A stretch of 64,000 bases of DNA, from NCBI GenBank assembly GCA_051875715.1, contig JBJEHD010000009.1, positions 15,507-79,506 of the forward strand, given 5' to 3'. The position numbers and the translations under genes were made by a program. The notes below the pieces were generated by a model that saw only the letters and a program-made list of their open reading frames with translations, searched no databases and was not told the DNA's origin. Source of the stretch: DYCT01 sp051875715. Lineage in GTDB: Bacteria > Bacteroidota > Bacteroidia > Bacteroidales > Bacteroidaceae. Shown here in pieces: positions 35,212 through 42,907 of the stretch (position 1 is the stretch's first letter; every line of letters starts with the position of its first letter).

Positions 35212-35291
35212 ATCCCTCGGTAAAACAGGTATGTGTCAGTAAATACATGATTCTGACCAATTATTACAACGCACCAACCTTGGAATATCTC

Positions 35292-35299
35292 TACTTTTG
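35292..35299 (+). promoter_or_regulatory. -7 element of the hexuronate transporter gene
   Basis: TACTTTTG, exact TAnnTTTG, 41 bp before the ATG and downstream of the kduI terminator. Confidence 0.5.
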
Positions 35300-35340
35300 T
35301 CCAAAATTTGAAAACGTTCACACAATTAAATCTAATCATT

Positions 35341-36807
35341 ATGAGTACACTTCAGAAGGCAGGACAAAAGATGACCAACTATCGTTGGACCATTTGCGCC
35401 ATGCTGTTTTTCGCCACCACGGTCAACTACATGGACCGTCAGGTGCTCTCCCTCACTTGGAAAGACTTTATCGCACCGGAATTCCACTGGTCGGACGACA
35501 ACTACGGCAACATCACGGCCTGGTTCTCCATTGTCTACGCCATCGCCAACTTGTTTGCCGGCCGTTTCATCGACTGGCTCGGCACAAAAAAAGGCTACTT
35601 GTGGGCCATCTTCATCTGGTCGTTGGGTGCCTGCCTGCACGCCGTTTGCGGCTGGGCCACCGAACAGGCAGTAGGAATCCACGATGTGAACGAGATGATT
35701 GCCGCCACCGGTGCCACGGCTGCTACCATCGCCACCATCAGCGTCTACTTCTTCATCGCTGCCCGCATCGTGCTGGGCGTGGGCGAAGCCGGCAACTTCC
35801 CTGCCGCCATCAAGGTGACGGCTGAATACTTCCCGAAGAAAGACCGTGCGTTTGCCACCTCCATCTTCAACGCCGGCGCCACCGTGGGTGCCTTGATTGC
35901 TCCGGTCACCATCCCCTCGCTGGCACGCTACTTCAAGGGAATCGGTGTAGGAAACGGTTGGGAAATGGCCTTCATCGTCATCGGCGGACTGGGCTTCATC
36001 TGGATGGCCCTCTGGATGTTCATGTACAAACGTCCGAGCGAATGCGCACACGTGAACAAGGCTGAATTGGAATACATCGAACAGGACAAGGCTGCCGACC
36101 AGCAGTTGACGAATGCCGCCCCGGACAAGGAGGAAAAGAAGATGTCGTTCCTGCAGTGCCTCAAATACCGTCAGGCCTGGGCCTTCGCCATCGGCAAATT
36201 CATGACCGACGGTGTGTGGTGGTTCTTCCTCTTCTGGACTCCGGCTTATATCTCCGACGTATATGGCTACTCGTCCGACACGCCTATGGCACAGTTGCTC
36301 ATTTTCGTACTCTACGCCATCACGATGCTCTCCATCGTGGGTGGCAAGTTGCCGACCATCATCATCAACAAGACCGGCAAGAACCCCTATGCAGCCCGTA
36401 TGCAGGCCATGTTCATCTTTGCCTTGTTCCCGCTGTTGGCCTTGTTCGCCCAGCCGTTGGGTGAATACTCCTGCTGGTTCCCCATCATCATCATCGGTAT
36501 AGCCGGAGCCGCTCACCAATCGTGGTCGGCCAACATCTACTCCGTCGTAGGCGACATGTTCCCCAAGACGGCGGTAGCCACCATCACCGGTTTGGGCGGT
36601 ATGGCCGGAGGTATCGGCTCGTTCCTCATCAACAAGGGTTCGGGTATGCTGTTCACCTATGCCGACGAGTCGAACATGGCGTTCATGGGTTTCCAGGGCA
36701 AGCCGGCCGGTTACTTCATCATCTTCTGCGTCTGCGCCGTGGCCTACCTCATCGGGTGGACGGCCATGAAGACGCTCGTTCCGAAGTACAAACCCATCGA
36801 GATTTAA
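35341..36807 (+). CDS. MFS hexuronate (ExuT-like) transporter
   Basis: A 488-residue major facilitator of the anion:cation symporter group, with 12 predicted helices. Landmarks are NYMDRQVLSLTW near residue 28, the loop RFIDWLGTKKGYLWAIFIWS, GVGEAGNFPAAIK near 145, and GAAHQSWSANIYS in the C-terminal half. ExuT-type proteins import galacturonate and glucuronate. In this locus the likely substrates are galacturonate or the deoxy-ketouronate made by the exported KduI. The start at 35341 matches the family N-terminus. A strong hairpin with a T run ends the unit. Confidence 0.9.
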   Translation: MSTLQKAGQKMTNYRWTICAMLFFATTVNYMDRQVLSLTWKDFIAPEFHWSDDNYGNITAWFSIVYAIANLFAGRFIDWLGTKKGYLWAIFIWSLGACLHAVCGWATEQAVGIHDVNEMIAATGATAATIATISVYFFIAARIVLGVGEAGNFPAAIKVTAEYFPKKDRAFATSIFNAGATVGALIAPVTIPSLARYFKGIGVGNGWEMAFIVIGGLGFIWMALWMFMYKRPSECAHVNKAELEYIEQDKAADQQLTNAAPDKEEKKMSFLQCLKYRQAWAFAIGKFMTDGVWWFFLFWTPAYISDVYGYSSDTPMAQLLIFVLYAITMLSIVGGKLPTIIINKTGKNPYAARMQAMFIFALFPLLALFAQPLGEYSCWFPIIIIGIAGAAHQSWSANIYSVVGDMFPKTAVATITGLGGMAGGIGSFLINKGSGMLFTYADESNMAFMGFQGKPAGYFIIFCVCAVAYLIGWTAMKTLVPKYKPIEI

Positions 36808-36832
36808 CCCTATTTTTATACTGATTCCTTTC

Positions 36833-36877
36833 GAGGGGGCGAAGCGCCATACCGGCGGCTTTGCCCCCTCTGTTTTT
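36833..36877 (+). terminator. Terminator after the hexuronate transporter gene
   Basis: GAGGGGGC (36833-36840) and GCCCCCTC (36863-36870) close a stem whose inner part (GCGCC/GGCG) also pairs, followed by TGTTTTTCC. Confidence 0.85.
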
Positions 36878-36906
36878 CCTGCGTCACGCGGCAGGCACGC
36901 TTCCGC

Positions 36907-37404
36907 CTATCCCACGTGGATATCGTCGATATTCACCAGTTTGTTGGCGATGGCATAGATGGTCAGGCCGGCCGTGGTGTGAATCTGGAGTTTGTTCGAG
37001 ATGTTCCGCCGATGTGTGGTCACGGTATGCACCGACAGATAGAGTGCATCGGCTATTTCCTTGTTGCTCATCCCCTTGGTCACACAAGCGATGATGTCCT
37101 TCTCCCGGTCGCTCAGCGTCTCCAGTTTGCTTTTCTTGTCGCAGCATGCTGCGTCCACCTTGTCTGCAAGGGCGGCCGCTCCCTTCTCTTCCAACCGCTG
37201 TTCGACCAGTTTGACGGCAGGCACGAACAGGTCGTCCTCAATCTGGCAATGCGAAGTCAGGTCCTGCTCGCACGCAATGATTTCCAGCAACGCCGCATTC
37301 AGCAGATAGTTGTTCTTCTCGGGATAGCATCGGATGATGACATCCTTCAGTTCCTTGAGTTTGTCGCCGATGGGCGCATGCCGGCTTGCAAATTCCGAGA
37401 TGGA
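36907..37404 (-). pseudogene. 5'-truncated LuxR-type HTH regulator
   Basis: The frame encodes a helical region (RHAPIGDKLKELKDVIIRCY, LLEIIACEQDLTSHCQIEDD) followed by a good LuxR HTH (LSDREKDIIACVTKGMSNKE, LSVHTVTTHRRNISNKLQI). Such Bacteroidota regulators normally carry about 80 or more residues before this point, including a hemerythrin-like helix bundle. Here the frame meets a TAA at 37405-37407 with no ATG or GTG between it and the conserved region; the only alternative start is a TTG at 37290, inside a conserved helix. The 5' end therefore seems lost, and a 21-bp repeat array lies 130 bp beyond the break. A sequencing frameshift is the other explanation. Confidence 0.65.
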
Positions 37405-37536
37405 TTACCTCTATCCCGTACAGCCATGACGAGCCGCCACCTCCTCACCCTCGGCCTCACCCTGTTGCTGACGGCACGGGCCGGCTACTTCTTCCGCGAA
37501 TGCAAAGCATACCGTTTCCCGGCGCACACAATCTAT

Positions 37537-37620
37537 GTTTCAAACTTTGGAATGTACGTTTCAAAGTTTGAAACGTACGTTTCACGGTTTGAAATATACG
37601 TTTCAAAGTTTGAAACATAG
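37537..37620. repeat. Array D: four 21-bp palindromic units
   Basis: Units start at 37537, 37558, 37579 and 37600, exactly 21 bp apart. The consensus is the palindrome GTTTCAAAGTTTGAAAC plus RTAC, so that GTAC joins one unit to the next. The array ends are also inverted repeats of each other (TCTATGTTTCAAACTTTG against its complement). It lies in the 323-bp gene-free interval between the broken regulator and the helicase; the rest of that interval shows nothing I can identify. Confidence 0.85.
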
Positions 37621-37727
37621 AATCCGAAAGCACGAACAGACAAATGCACACAGACGAAGAAAGGCTTTCGAACGCGGTTAACCCCCAATGAAGACAAGCA
37701 TAACAGAATGGGAACGTCCCCCCGACG

Positions 37728-40700
37728 CTACGCCTCCGGAACCTCGCACACGTCCACCGACCGCAACAGGTCGGCATAAATGGGATTGTGATTCAGAACC
37801 GACGGACACCCCACCAGGAACAACTGCCGGCGGGCACGCGTCAGGGCCACGTTGAGTTTGCGGTCGATGGCATGGCCGTGCTCGTAGATGACGTTGCACA
37901 AGAAGTGCAACTGCCACGGATGATTCACACAGAAGGAATAGATGATGATGTCGCGTTCGCTGCCCTGATAGCGCTCCACCGTGTCGACCATCACGTCGTT
38001 CAGCGCCGCGATGCCCTGCAGGGCCAGTTCGCGACGGATCTGGGCAATTTGGCTGCGGTAGGGCGTGATGACGCCCAGCGTGCGCGATGCATCGAACGCC
38101 TCGGGCCGGCTCCGATAGACCTCGGCCGCCAGACGGGCCACGATGGAGGCCTCCTCGGGATGGGTCTTGCCCGACACCGCTCCCACACACGGCCGCGAGG
38201 GGATGAAGGCCATGCGGCGCAGCAGCAGGTCGCGCCAGGGGGATTCATAGTCGGGCGGAAGCGTCAACCGGTCGCACTGGTGCGGAAGGCCGAGCGGAAG
38301 GAGGCGGTCCTCGTAGAACGCGCGGTTGGGGAACGACGCCACGGCAGGATTCATGCGCCCCTGGCGGCACAAGTGGTCCACCGCACGCGGACACCGGTCG
38401 GCATACGTTCGGTAAAGCCGTTCGAAAAGCGAGTCGCGCCAGTTGGTCAGCCCGATGGCGTTCAGTCCGGGCTCCTTCACCCGGGTCTGCTCCTCGCTCT
38501 GCAGCACGACGGCCGGCAGCTGCTTGTGGTCGCCAATCAGGATGAAACGCTCCACCGCATTGCATCCGTCGGGCGTCCTGGCGCACAAGACGGGCAGCAG
38601 ATGGGGCTCCAGTATCTGCGTGGCCTCATCCACCAAGGCCGCATCGAAATGCTTCAGCCGAAACAGTTCGGGCTTCGTCGACACCGACGCCACGGTGCCC
38701 ACGAACAGCCGGCACGACTCGATGCGCCGACGGGCCTCCGTTCGCCGGCGGCATCCGTCCAGGACGTTCTCCAGCAGGTAAGGCCGATACGCCTCCTCGC
38801 ACGTGAGTTCGTTGCCGATACGGATGAACGACACCTCCGGGCGGATGGAGCACAACGACCGGCAGATTTCGTCGACGGCCCGGTTGGTGTAGGCCAGCAA
38901 CAACAGCTGCGTCGCAGGATTGGCATGCAGCATCTCGACCATGCGCCGCAAGGCCTGCGAGGTCTTGCCCGTGCCGGGAGGCCCCACCAGCAGGAAGAAG
39001 TCGCGTGCGGCACAGGCCTTCAGCGCCACCCGCTCGAAGTCGTCGGCCGCCGCATCGATGGCGGCATCATACGAGGCATCGAACCGGGGCTCGCGAACGC
39101 CCAGCAGGAGGTCGCGCCGCTGCGGCAAAGCCTCGGCAAACGCCCGAAGGCCGTGGTAGAGGGAACGGAAGGTGACGTCGGAGGCATCGTGCTCGACGGC
39201 ATACAGGCTCCCGGCCGGCAGCACCGACAGGTTGCGCTGGGCCGCCCGGAAACGGATGGTGATGCGGTCGGGTTCCAGTTTCTCGATGTTGCCCTTGAAC
39301 ACCATCTTGTTCGTGACCAGGTCCGTAGCCACGTTGCGCTCGTAAAGCACCACCGCGTCGCCCCGGCGGAAGTTGGAACAGAAGTCGTCGGCATACATCG
39401 GGACAGACAGCACCACATACGCCTTGCGAGGCTGGTCGGCCCGGTTCTCGACGATGCGGAGGTCGAAGAGGATTTCGCCCGCCTCGCACTTCTCGGCCAG
39501 CGTCGACAGCCACAAGGCCGCTGCCCCTGCCCGTCCGTCGTAGTCGATGTCGCCCGACTTGGACGTGTAGAGTTCTTTCGTGACGAAATGGTAGAGGGAG
39601 AAGAAGTAGGTCTGCTCCAACGGCGAAAGAGACGCGACCGACGTCCGGAAGTCATCGATGGGCGGACGCAGATAGTCCCTCCAGAACCGCCCGGTGAGTC
39701 CGCGCTCGTTCATCACCTCGGCCTTGATGTCGCCCAAGCGGAGGGCCGTGTGGCGCACGTCGTCGTGACGCTGCACCTCGAACTCGCCCGCCACAATCCG
39801 GTTGCGCACGTCCATGACCCGCTTCACCGTCGACCACGAGGCCGAGGCCGGATAGAGCAGCGGATAGCGCGTATAAAGCAGGTACGGATGCTGGTGCCGA
39901 TGGTCCACCCCCATGCTGAACTCGAGCACGGCCATGTAGAGCAACATCTGCACGCGGTTGTTCTCGCGCGGCTCGATGTGGTCCGGCCCGCCATACTCGT
40001 TGGCCCGGCCCGACTTCATTTCGATGAAACTCTCCATGCTGCGCTGCATGTAGTCCAGCCGTCCCTGCACGCCAAGGGCCTCGCACATGTAGGCCGGCTC
40101 GAGCACCGCGTCGTCCTTGTCCAGCCGGTAGCCCGGCTGGCGGAACGTCTGGGTGACCACCGTGCGGATATGGTCGAAATGCATCCGGCAATCGGCAAAG
40201 AAACGGCGTTCGGCCTCGGGGTCGCAAAGTTCGTCAGCCGTGGCCAGTTCGAGGGCATACATCCGGAAGCCTTTCTGCATGACCGACTGGTAGTCCACCT
40301 CGCCCTGCGCATGAATCCACTCGTCCAGGAACAGGTTGGCCAGGTTACCCAGCAGCAGCGGAAGCGCATTCTCGGGCGGAGTCAGGCGTGCCAGCCAATA
40401 ATTGGCCGGATGGCTGCCGTACGGCCGGAAGCACTCGGCCAGCGAACTGATGTCGACCAGGTAGTCGGGCTCGAGGATGAGGAAACCGGGCACGTAGTCG
40501 CCCTGCTCGTCGACCGACACGTCCAGCAGGTTGAGTTGGGCATGCTCCCACAGGACGGAGACGGTCTGCCGGAATATGTCGTTCACGCCCGGCACGCCAT
40601 ATCGCACCCGGATGCCGTCGTCCGCCACGAAATCCAGCGGATTCACATACAGATAGGTCTCGTCCGCACGCAAGAAACTGACGCGAAGCCGCTTGAAGAA

Positions 40701-41108
40701 CCGGACCGCCTTCGGACGCCGGCTTCTGACTTCCGACGAAGGAAACAACCGAAGCAACGACTCGGGCACCGGCGTGCCGCTGATGCGCTCCACGGTGAGG
40801 CAGACCGTCCGCAGGTCGCGCCCGAAGAGGTCGGCCTGCGGCATTTCGCGCCGGTTCAGCACGGCGGCGGCCGTCAGTCGGAAGGTGTGCAGGGCATTCA
40901 GTTCCGCCCGCGTCCACCCGTGTTCGCGGGCCAGGTAATTGAGCCGGGCCCCCAGGTCGGTCATCTGCAACGCCGTATCCGATACGGACGCACGGCACAA
41001 GCGTTCCAGGCACTCGCGCATCTGCCGGTAGGCGGCCTCAAGCGAACGCCCGGCCACGGAAGCCGCCTCGGCCAGCGACGCATAGAATTCGTCGGGAGCA
41101 GGATTCAT
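37728..41108 (-). CDS. PD-(D/E)XK nuclease-SF1 (DNA2/UPF1-like) helicase
   Basis: An 1126-residue two-module protein. The N-terminal half has a Cas4/Dna2-like nuclease core: GRLDY near residue 353 and FIEMKSG near 366 supply the D...ExK signature. The C-terminal half is a superfamily 1B helicase: Walker A GPPGTGKTS near 710, AYTNRAVDEI, DEATQ (motif II) near 827, GDHKQLP (motif III), ITPYRSQIAQI, VERYQGSERDIIIYS and NVALTRARRQL (motifs V and VI). The layout resembles eukaryotic DNA2 and stand-alone bacterial AAA_11/AAA_12 helicases. Its ATG overlaps the tatC stop (ATGA), with a GGAGG site inside tatC. A role in DNA repair or defence is possible but unproven. Confidence 0.9.
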   Translation of the reverse strand: MNPAPDEFYASLAEAASVAGRSLEAAYRQMRECLERLCRASVSDTALQMTDLGARLNYLAREHGWTRAELNALHTFRLTAAAVLNRREMPQADLFGRDLRTVCLTVERISGTPVPESLLRLFPSSEVRSRRPKAVRFFKRLRVSFLRADETYLYVNPLDFVADDGIRVRYGVPGVNDIFRQTVSVLWEHAQLNLLDVSVDEQGDYVPGFLILEPDYLVDISSLAECFRPYGSHPANYWLARLTPPENALPLLLGNLANLFLDEWIHAQGEVDYQSVMQKGFRMYALELATADELCDPEAERRFFADCRMHFDHIRTVVTQTFRQPGYRLDKDDAVLEPAYMCEALGVQGRLDYMQRSMESFIEMKSGRANEYGGPDHIEPRENNRVQMLLYMAVLEFSMGVDHRHQHPYLLYTRYPLLYPASASWSTVKRVMDVRNRIVAGEFEVQRHDDVRHTALRLGDIKAEVMNERGLTGRFWRDYLRPPIDDFRTSVASLSPLEQTYFFSLYHFVTKELYTSKSGDIDYDGRAGAAALWLSTLAEKCEAGEILFDLRIVENRADQPRKAYVVLSVPMYADDFCSNFRRGDAVVLYERNVATDLVTNKMVFKGNIEKLEPDRITIRFRAAQRNLSVLPAGSLYAVEHDASDVTFRSLYHGLRAFAEALPQRRDLLLGVREPRFDASYDAAIDAAADDFERVALKACAARDFFLLVGPPGTGKTSQALRRMVEMLHANPATQLLLLAYTNRAVDEICRSLCSIRPEVSFIRIGNELTCEEAYRPYLLENVLDGCRRRTEARRRIESCRLFVGTVASVSTKPELFRLKHFDAALVDEATQILEPHLLPVLCARTPDGCNAVERFILIGDHKQLPAVVLQSEEQTRVKEPGLNAIGLTNWRDSLFERLYRTYADRCPRAVDHLCRQGRMNPAVASFPNRAFYEDRLLPLGLPHQCDRLTLPPDYESPWRDLLLRRMAFIPSRPCVGAVSGKTHPEEASIVARLAAEVYRSRPEAFDASRTLGVITPYRSQIAQIRRELALQGIAALNDVMVDTVERYQGSERDIIIYSFCVNHPWQLHFLCNVIYEHGHAIDRKLNVALTRARRQLFLVGCPSVLNHNPIYADLLRSVDVCEVPEA

Positions 41109-41893
41109 AACTCCTCCGGTTTGTCCTTCACCAGCCAGATGCTAAACTCATAGAGCAGCCACAGCGGAACGGCCACGACCGACAGGGTGAACGGGTCGCC
41201 GGTGGGGGTGATGATGGCCGCCAGCACAAACACCGCCACCACGGCATGGCGGCGATACCGGCGCAGGAACGAACGCGTGAGCAGGCCGCTCAGCGACAGC
41301 AGCCAGGCGACGAGCGGCAACTCGAACACCAGCCCCATCACCAGCACGAGCATCATGAAATTGTCGATGTAGGAATTCAAGGATATCTGGTTCTCAATCT
41401 GTCCGCTCAACTCGTAGGTGGAAAGGAAGCGCAGGGTGAGCGGATAGACCATGAAATAGCCCAACGCCACCCCCACGAAGAACATGCCTCCGCCCAGCCA
41501 AAGCGCCTTGCGCATGCCCCGCTTCTCGCGCGGATACAAGGCCGGCTTGACAAAGCGCCACAGTTCGAACAACAGATAAGGGACCGACACCACGACCGAC
41601 ATCCAGAAGGCCGTGGACATGTGGACAAAGAAAGGAGAAGCCAGGTTGATGTTGATGAGCCGCACCTCGAAACGGCTCGTGAAGAAGTCGCCCGTCAGGT
41701 CGAGATGCTCGCCGATGACCCGCAGCAGACGATAAAACACGAAATCGTCGTGGCACGGAGCCAGGATGACAGAGTCGAACCAACAAGGCATGGTGGCGAA
41801 AAAGCCCACGGCCAAGACCAGCCATACCCCCAGCACACGAAAGAGGGAACGACGCAACACATCCAGGTGGTCCCAGAACGTCAGTTCGGCCAT
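41105..41893 (-). CDS. tatC: Twin-arginine translocase subunit TatC
   Basis: A 262-residue, six-helix membrane protein that recognises twin-arginine signal peptides. Features are ELTFWDHLDVLRRSLFR at the N-terminus, the conserved periplasmic/transmembrane stretch around FWMSVVVSVPYLLFELWRFVKPALYPREKR, and GLVFELPLVAWLLSLSG. I place the start at the ATG at 41893 because an AAGGAG sits 8 nt upstream; a GTG nine bases earlier would overlap the tatA stop but has no room for a ribosome site. tatA precedes it and the helicase follows. Confidence 0.95.
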   Translation of the reverse strand: MAELTFWDHLDVLRRSLFRVLGVWLVLAVGFFATMPCWFDSVILAPCHDDFVFYRLLRVIGEHLDLTGDFFTSRFEVRLININLASPFFVHMSTAFWMSVVVSVPYLLFELWRFVKPALYPREKRGMRKALWLGGGMFFVGVALGYFMVYPLTLRFLSTYELSGQIENQISLNSYIDNFMMLVLVMGLVFELPLVAWLLSLSGLLTRSFLRRYRRHAVVAVFVLAAIITPTGDPFTLSVVAVPLWLLYEFSIWLVKDKPEEL

Positions 41894-41898
41894 CTCGC

Positions 41899-42129
41899 TC
41901 ACTCCTTAGCCTGCGTATCGGTTTTGTCCGCCGGTTTGTCTTCGTTGAGGGGCTTCTTGATTTCGGCCTCAGCCTCGGCCACCCCCTGCTTGAAACTCTT
42001 CACGCCCTTGCCAAGGCCCTTCATCAGTTCGGGAATCTTTTTACCACCAAAGAGCAACAGGACAATCAGCACGATGACCAGCAACTCGCCACCGCCCAGG
42101 TTGAAGAATAGAAGGATTGAATGCGTCAT
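41899..42129 (-). CDS. tatA: Twin-arginine translocase subunit TatA/TatE
   Basis: A 76-residue protein with one N-terminal helix (about 8-27, LGGGELLVIVLIVLLLFGGK), the invariant FGGKKIPELMKGLGKG hinge and amphipathic helix, and an acidic/lysine-rich tail. It polymerises to form the protein-conducting part of the Tat system together with TatC. No TatB is present, which is normal where one TatA-type protein does both jobs. First gene of the tatA-tatC-helicase operon. Confidence 0.95.
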   Translation of the reverse strand: MTHSILLFFNLGGGELLVIVLIVLLLFGGKKIPELMKGLGKGVKSFKQGVAEAEAEIKKPLNEDKPADKTDTQAKE

Positions 42130-42156
42130 AACTTTGTCAGATTAGGATTAGTTCCG

Positions 42157-42164
42157 CAAAACTA
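42157..42164 (-). promoter_or_regulatory. -7 element of the tat operon
   Basis: On the minus strand TAGTTTTG, exact TAnnTTTG, 27 bp before tatA. Confidence 0.5.
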
Positions 42165-42176
42165 CAAAAAATTTGA

Positions 42177-42184
42177 TATCTTTG
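42177..42184 (+). promoter_or_regulatory. -7 element of ung
   Basis: TATCTTTG, exact TAnnTTTG, 47 bp before the ung start. It is 12 bp from the divergent tatA -7 box, so the two promoters probably interfere. Confidence 0.5.
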
Positions 42185-42231
42185 CCACATCGCCTCCCAA
42201 AAGGGCCGCGAATTAACAGGAAAGCACCCGT

Positions 42232-42891
42232 ATGAACGTAACCATAGAAGAAAGTTGGAAACGGCATCTGATGCCGGAATTCGAAAAGCCGTACTTCAAG
42301 CAACTGACCGATTTCGTCCGCAGCGAATACAGCCAAGGTCCCGTCTACCCGCCGGGCCGCCTCATCTTCAACGCCTTCAACCTGTGCCCGTTCGACCGGG
42401 TGAAGGTCGTCATCCTGGGACAAGACCCCTACCACGGCCCCGGCCAGGCGCACGGGCTCTGCTTCTCGGTCAACGACGGAGTGCCCTTTCCGCCGTCGCT
42501 GGTGAACATCTTCAAGGAGATACGCAGCGATCTCGGCACCGAACCGCCCGCCACGGGCAACCTGACCCGATGGGCCGAACAGGGTGTGCTGCTGCTCAAC
42601 GCCACGCTGACCGTACGCGCGCACCAGGCCGGATCGCACCAACGGCACGGCTGGGAGGAGTTCACCGATGCGGCCATCCGCATCCTGGCCGAACAACGGG
42701 AGCATCTGGTCTTCATCCTGTGGGGAGCATACGCGCAGAAGAAAGGTGCCTTCATCGACCGCAACCGGCACCTGGTGCTGACGGCGGCCCACCCCTCGCC
42801 CCTCTCGGCCTACCGTTTCTTCGGCAACCGGCACTTCAGCCAGGCCAATGCCTATCTGCAGGCACACGGCGAGACGCCCATTGTCTGGTGA
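42232..42891 (+). CDS. ung: Uracil-DNA glycosylase
   Basis: A 219-residue family 1 uracil-DNA glycosylase, which excises uracil from DNA as the first step of base-excision repair. The water-activating loop GQDPYHGPGQAHGL is near residue 63 and the DNA-intercalating loop HPSPLSAYRFFGNRHF near 183; LLLNATLTV lies between. Length is normal for the family. It is a single-gene unit, divergent from tatA and convergent with lptD, whose stop lies 16 bp away. Confidence 0.97.
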   Translation: MNVTIEESWKRHLMPEFEKPYFKQLTDFVRSEYSQGPVYPPGRLIFNAFNLCPFDRVKVVILGQDPYHGPGQAHGLCFSVNDGVPFPPSLVNIFKEIRSDLGTEPPATGNLTRWAEQGVLLLNATLTVRAHQAGSHQRHGWEEFTDAAIRILAEQREHLVFILWGAYAQKKGAFIDRNRHLVLTAAHPSPLSAYRFFGNRHFSQANAYLQAHGETPIVW

Positions 42892-42907
42892 GCATCGGCC
42901 GGACCCG

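Noticed and set aside
32777..36807. An integrated mobile element carrying the uronate permease genes.
   Set aside because: No integrase, attachment repeats or compositional break is seen; the genes fit the pectin locus functionally.
37426..37620. Short open frame beginning MTSRHLLTLGL with a leader-like N-terminus.
   Set aside because: Most of it is the translation of the 21-bp array (repeating YVSKFET), there is no ribosome site, and it stops at the end of the array.
41899..41902. tatC starting at GTG 41902 with a 4-bp overlap with tatA.
   Set aside because: The only AAGGAG lies immediately against that GTG; it is correctly spaced for the ATG at 41893.
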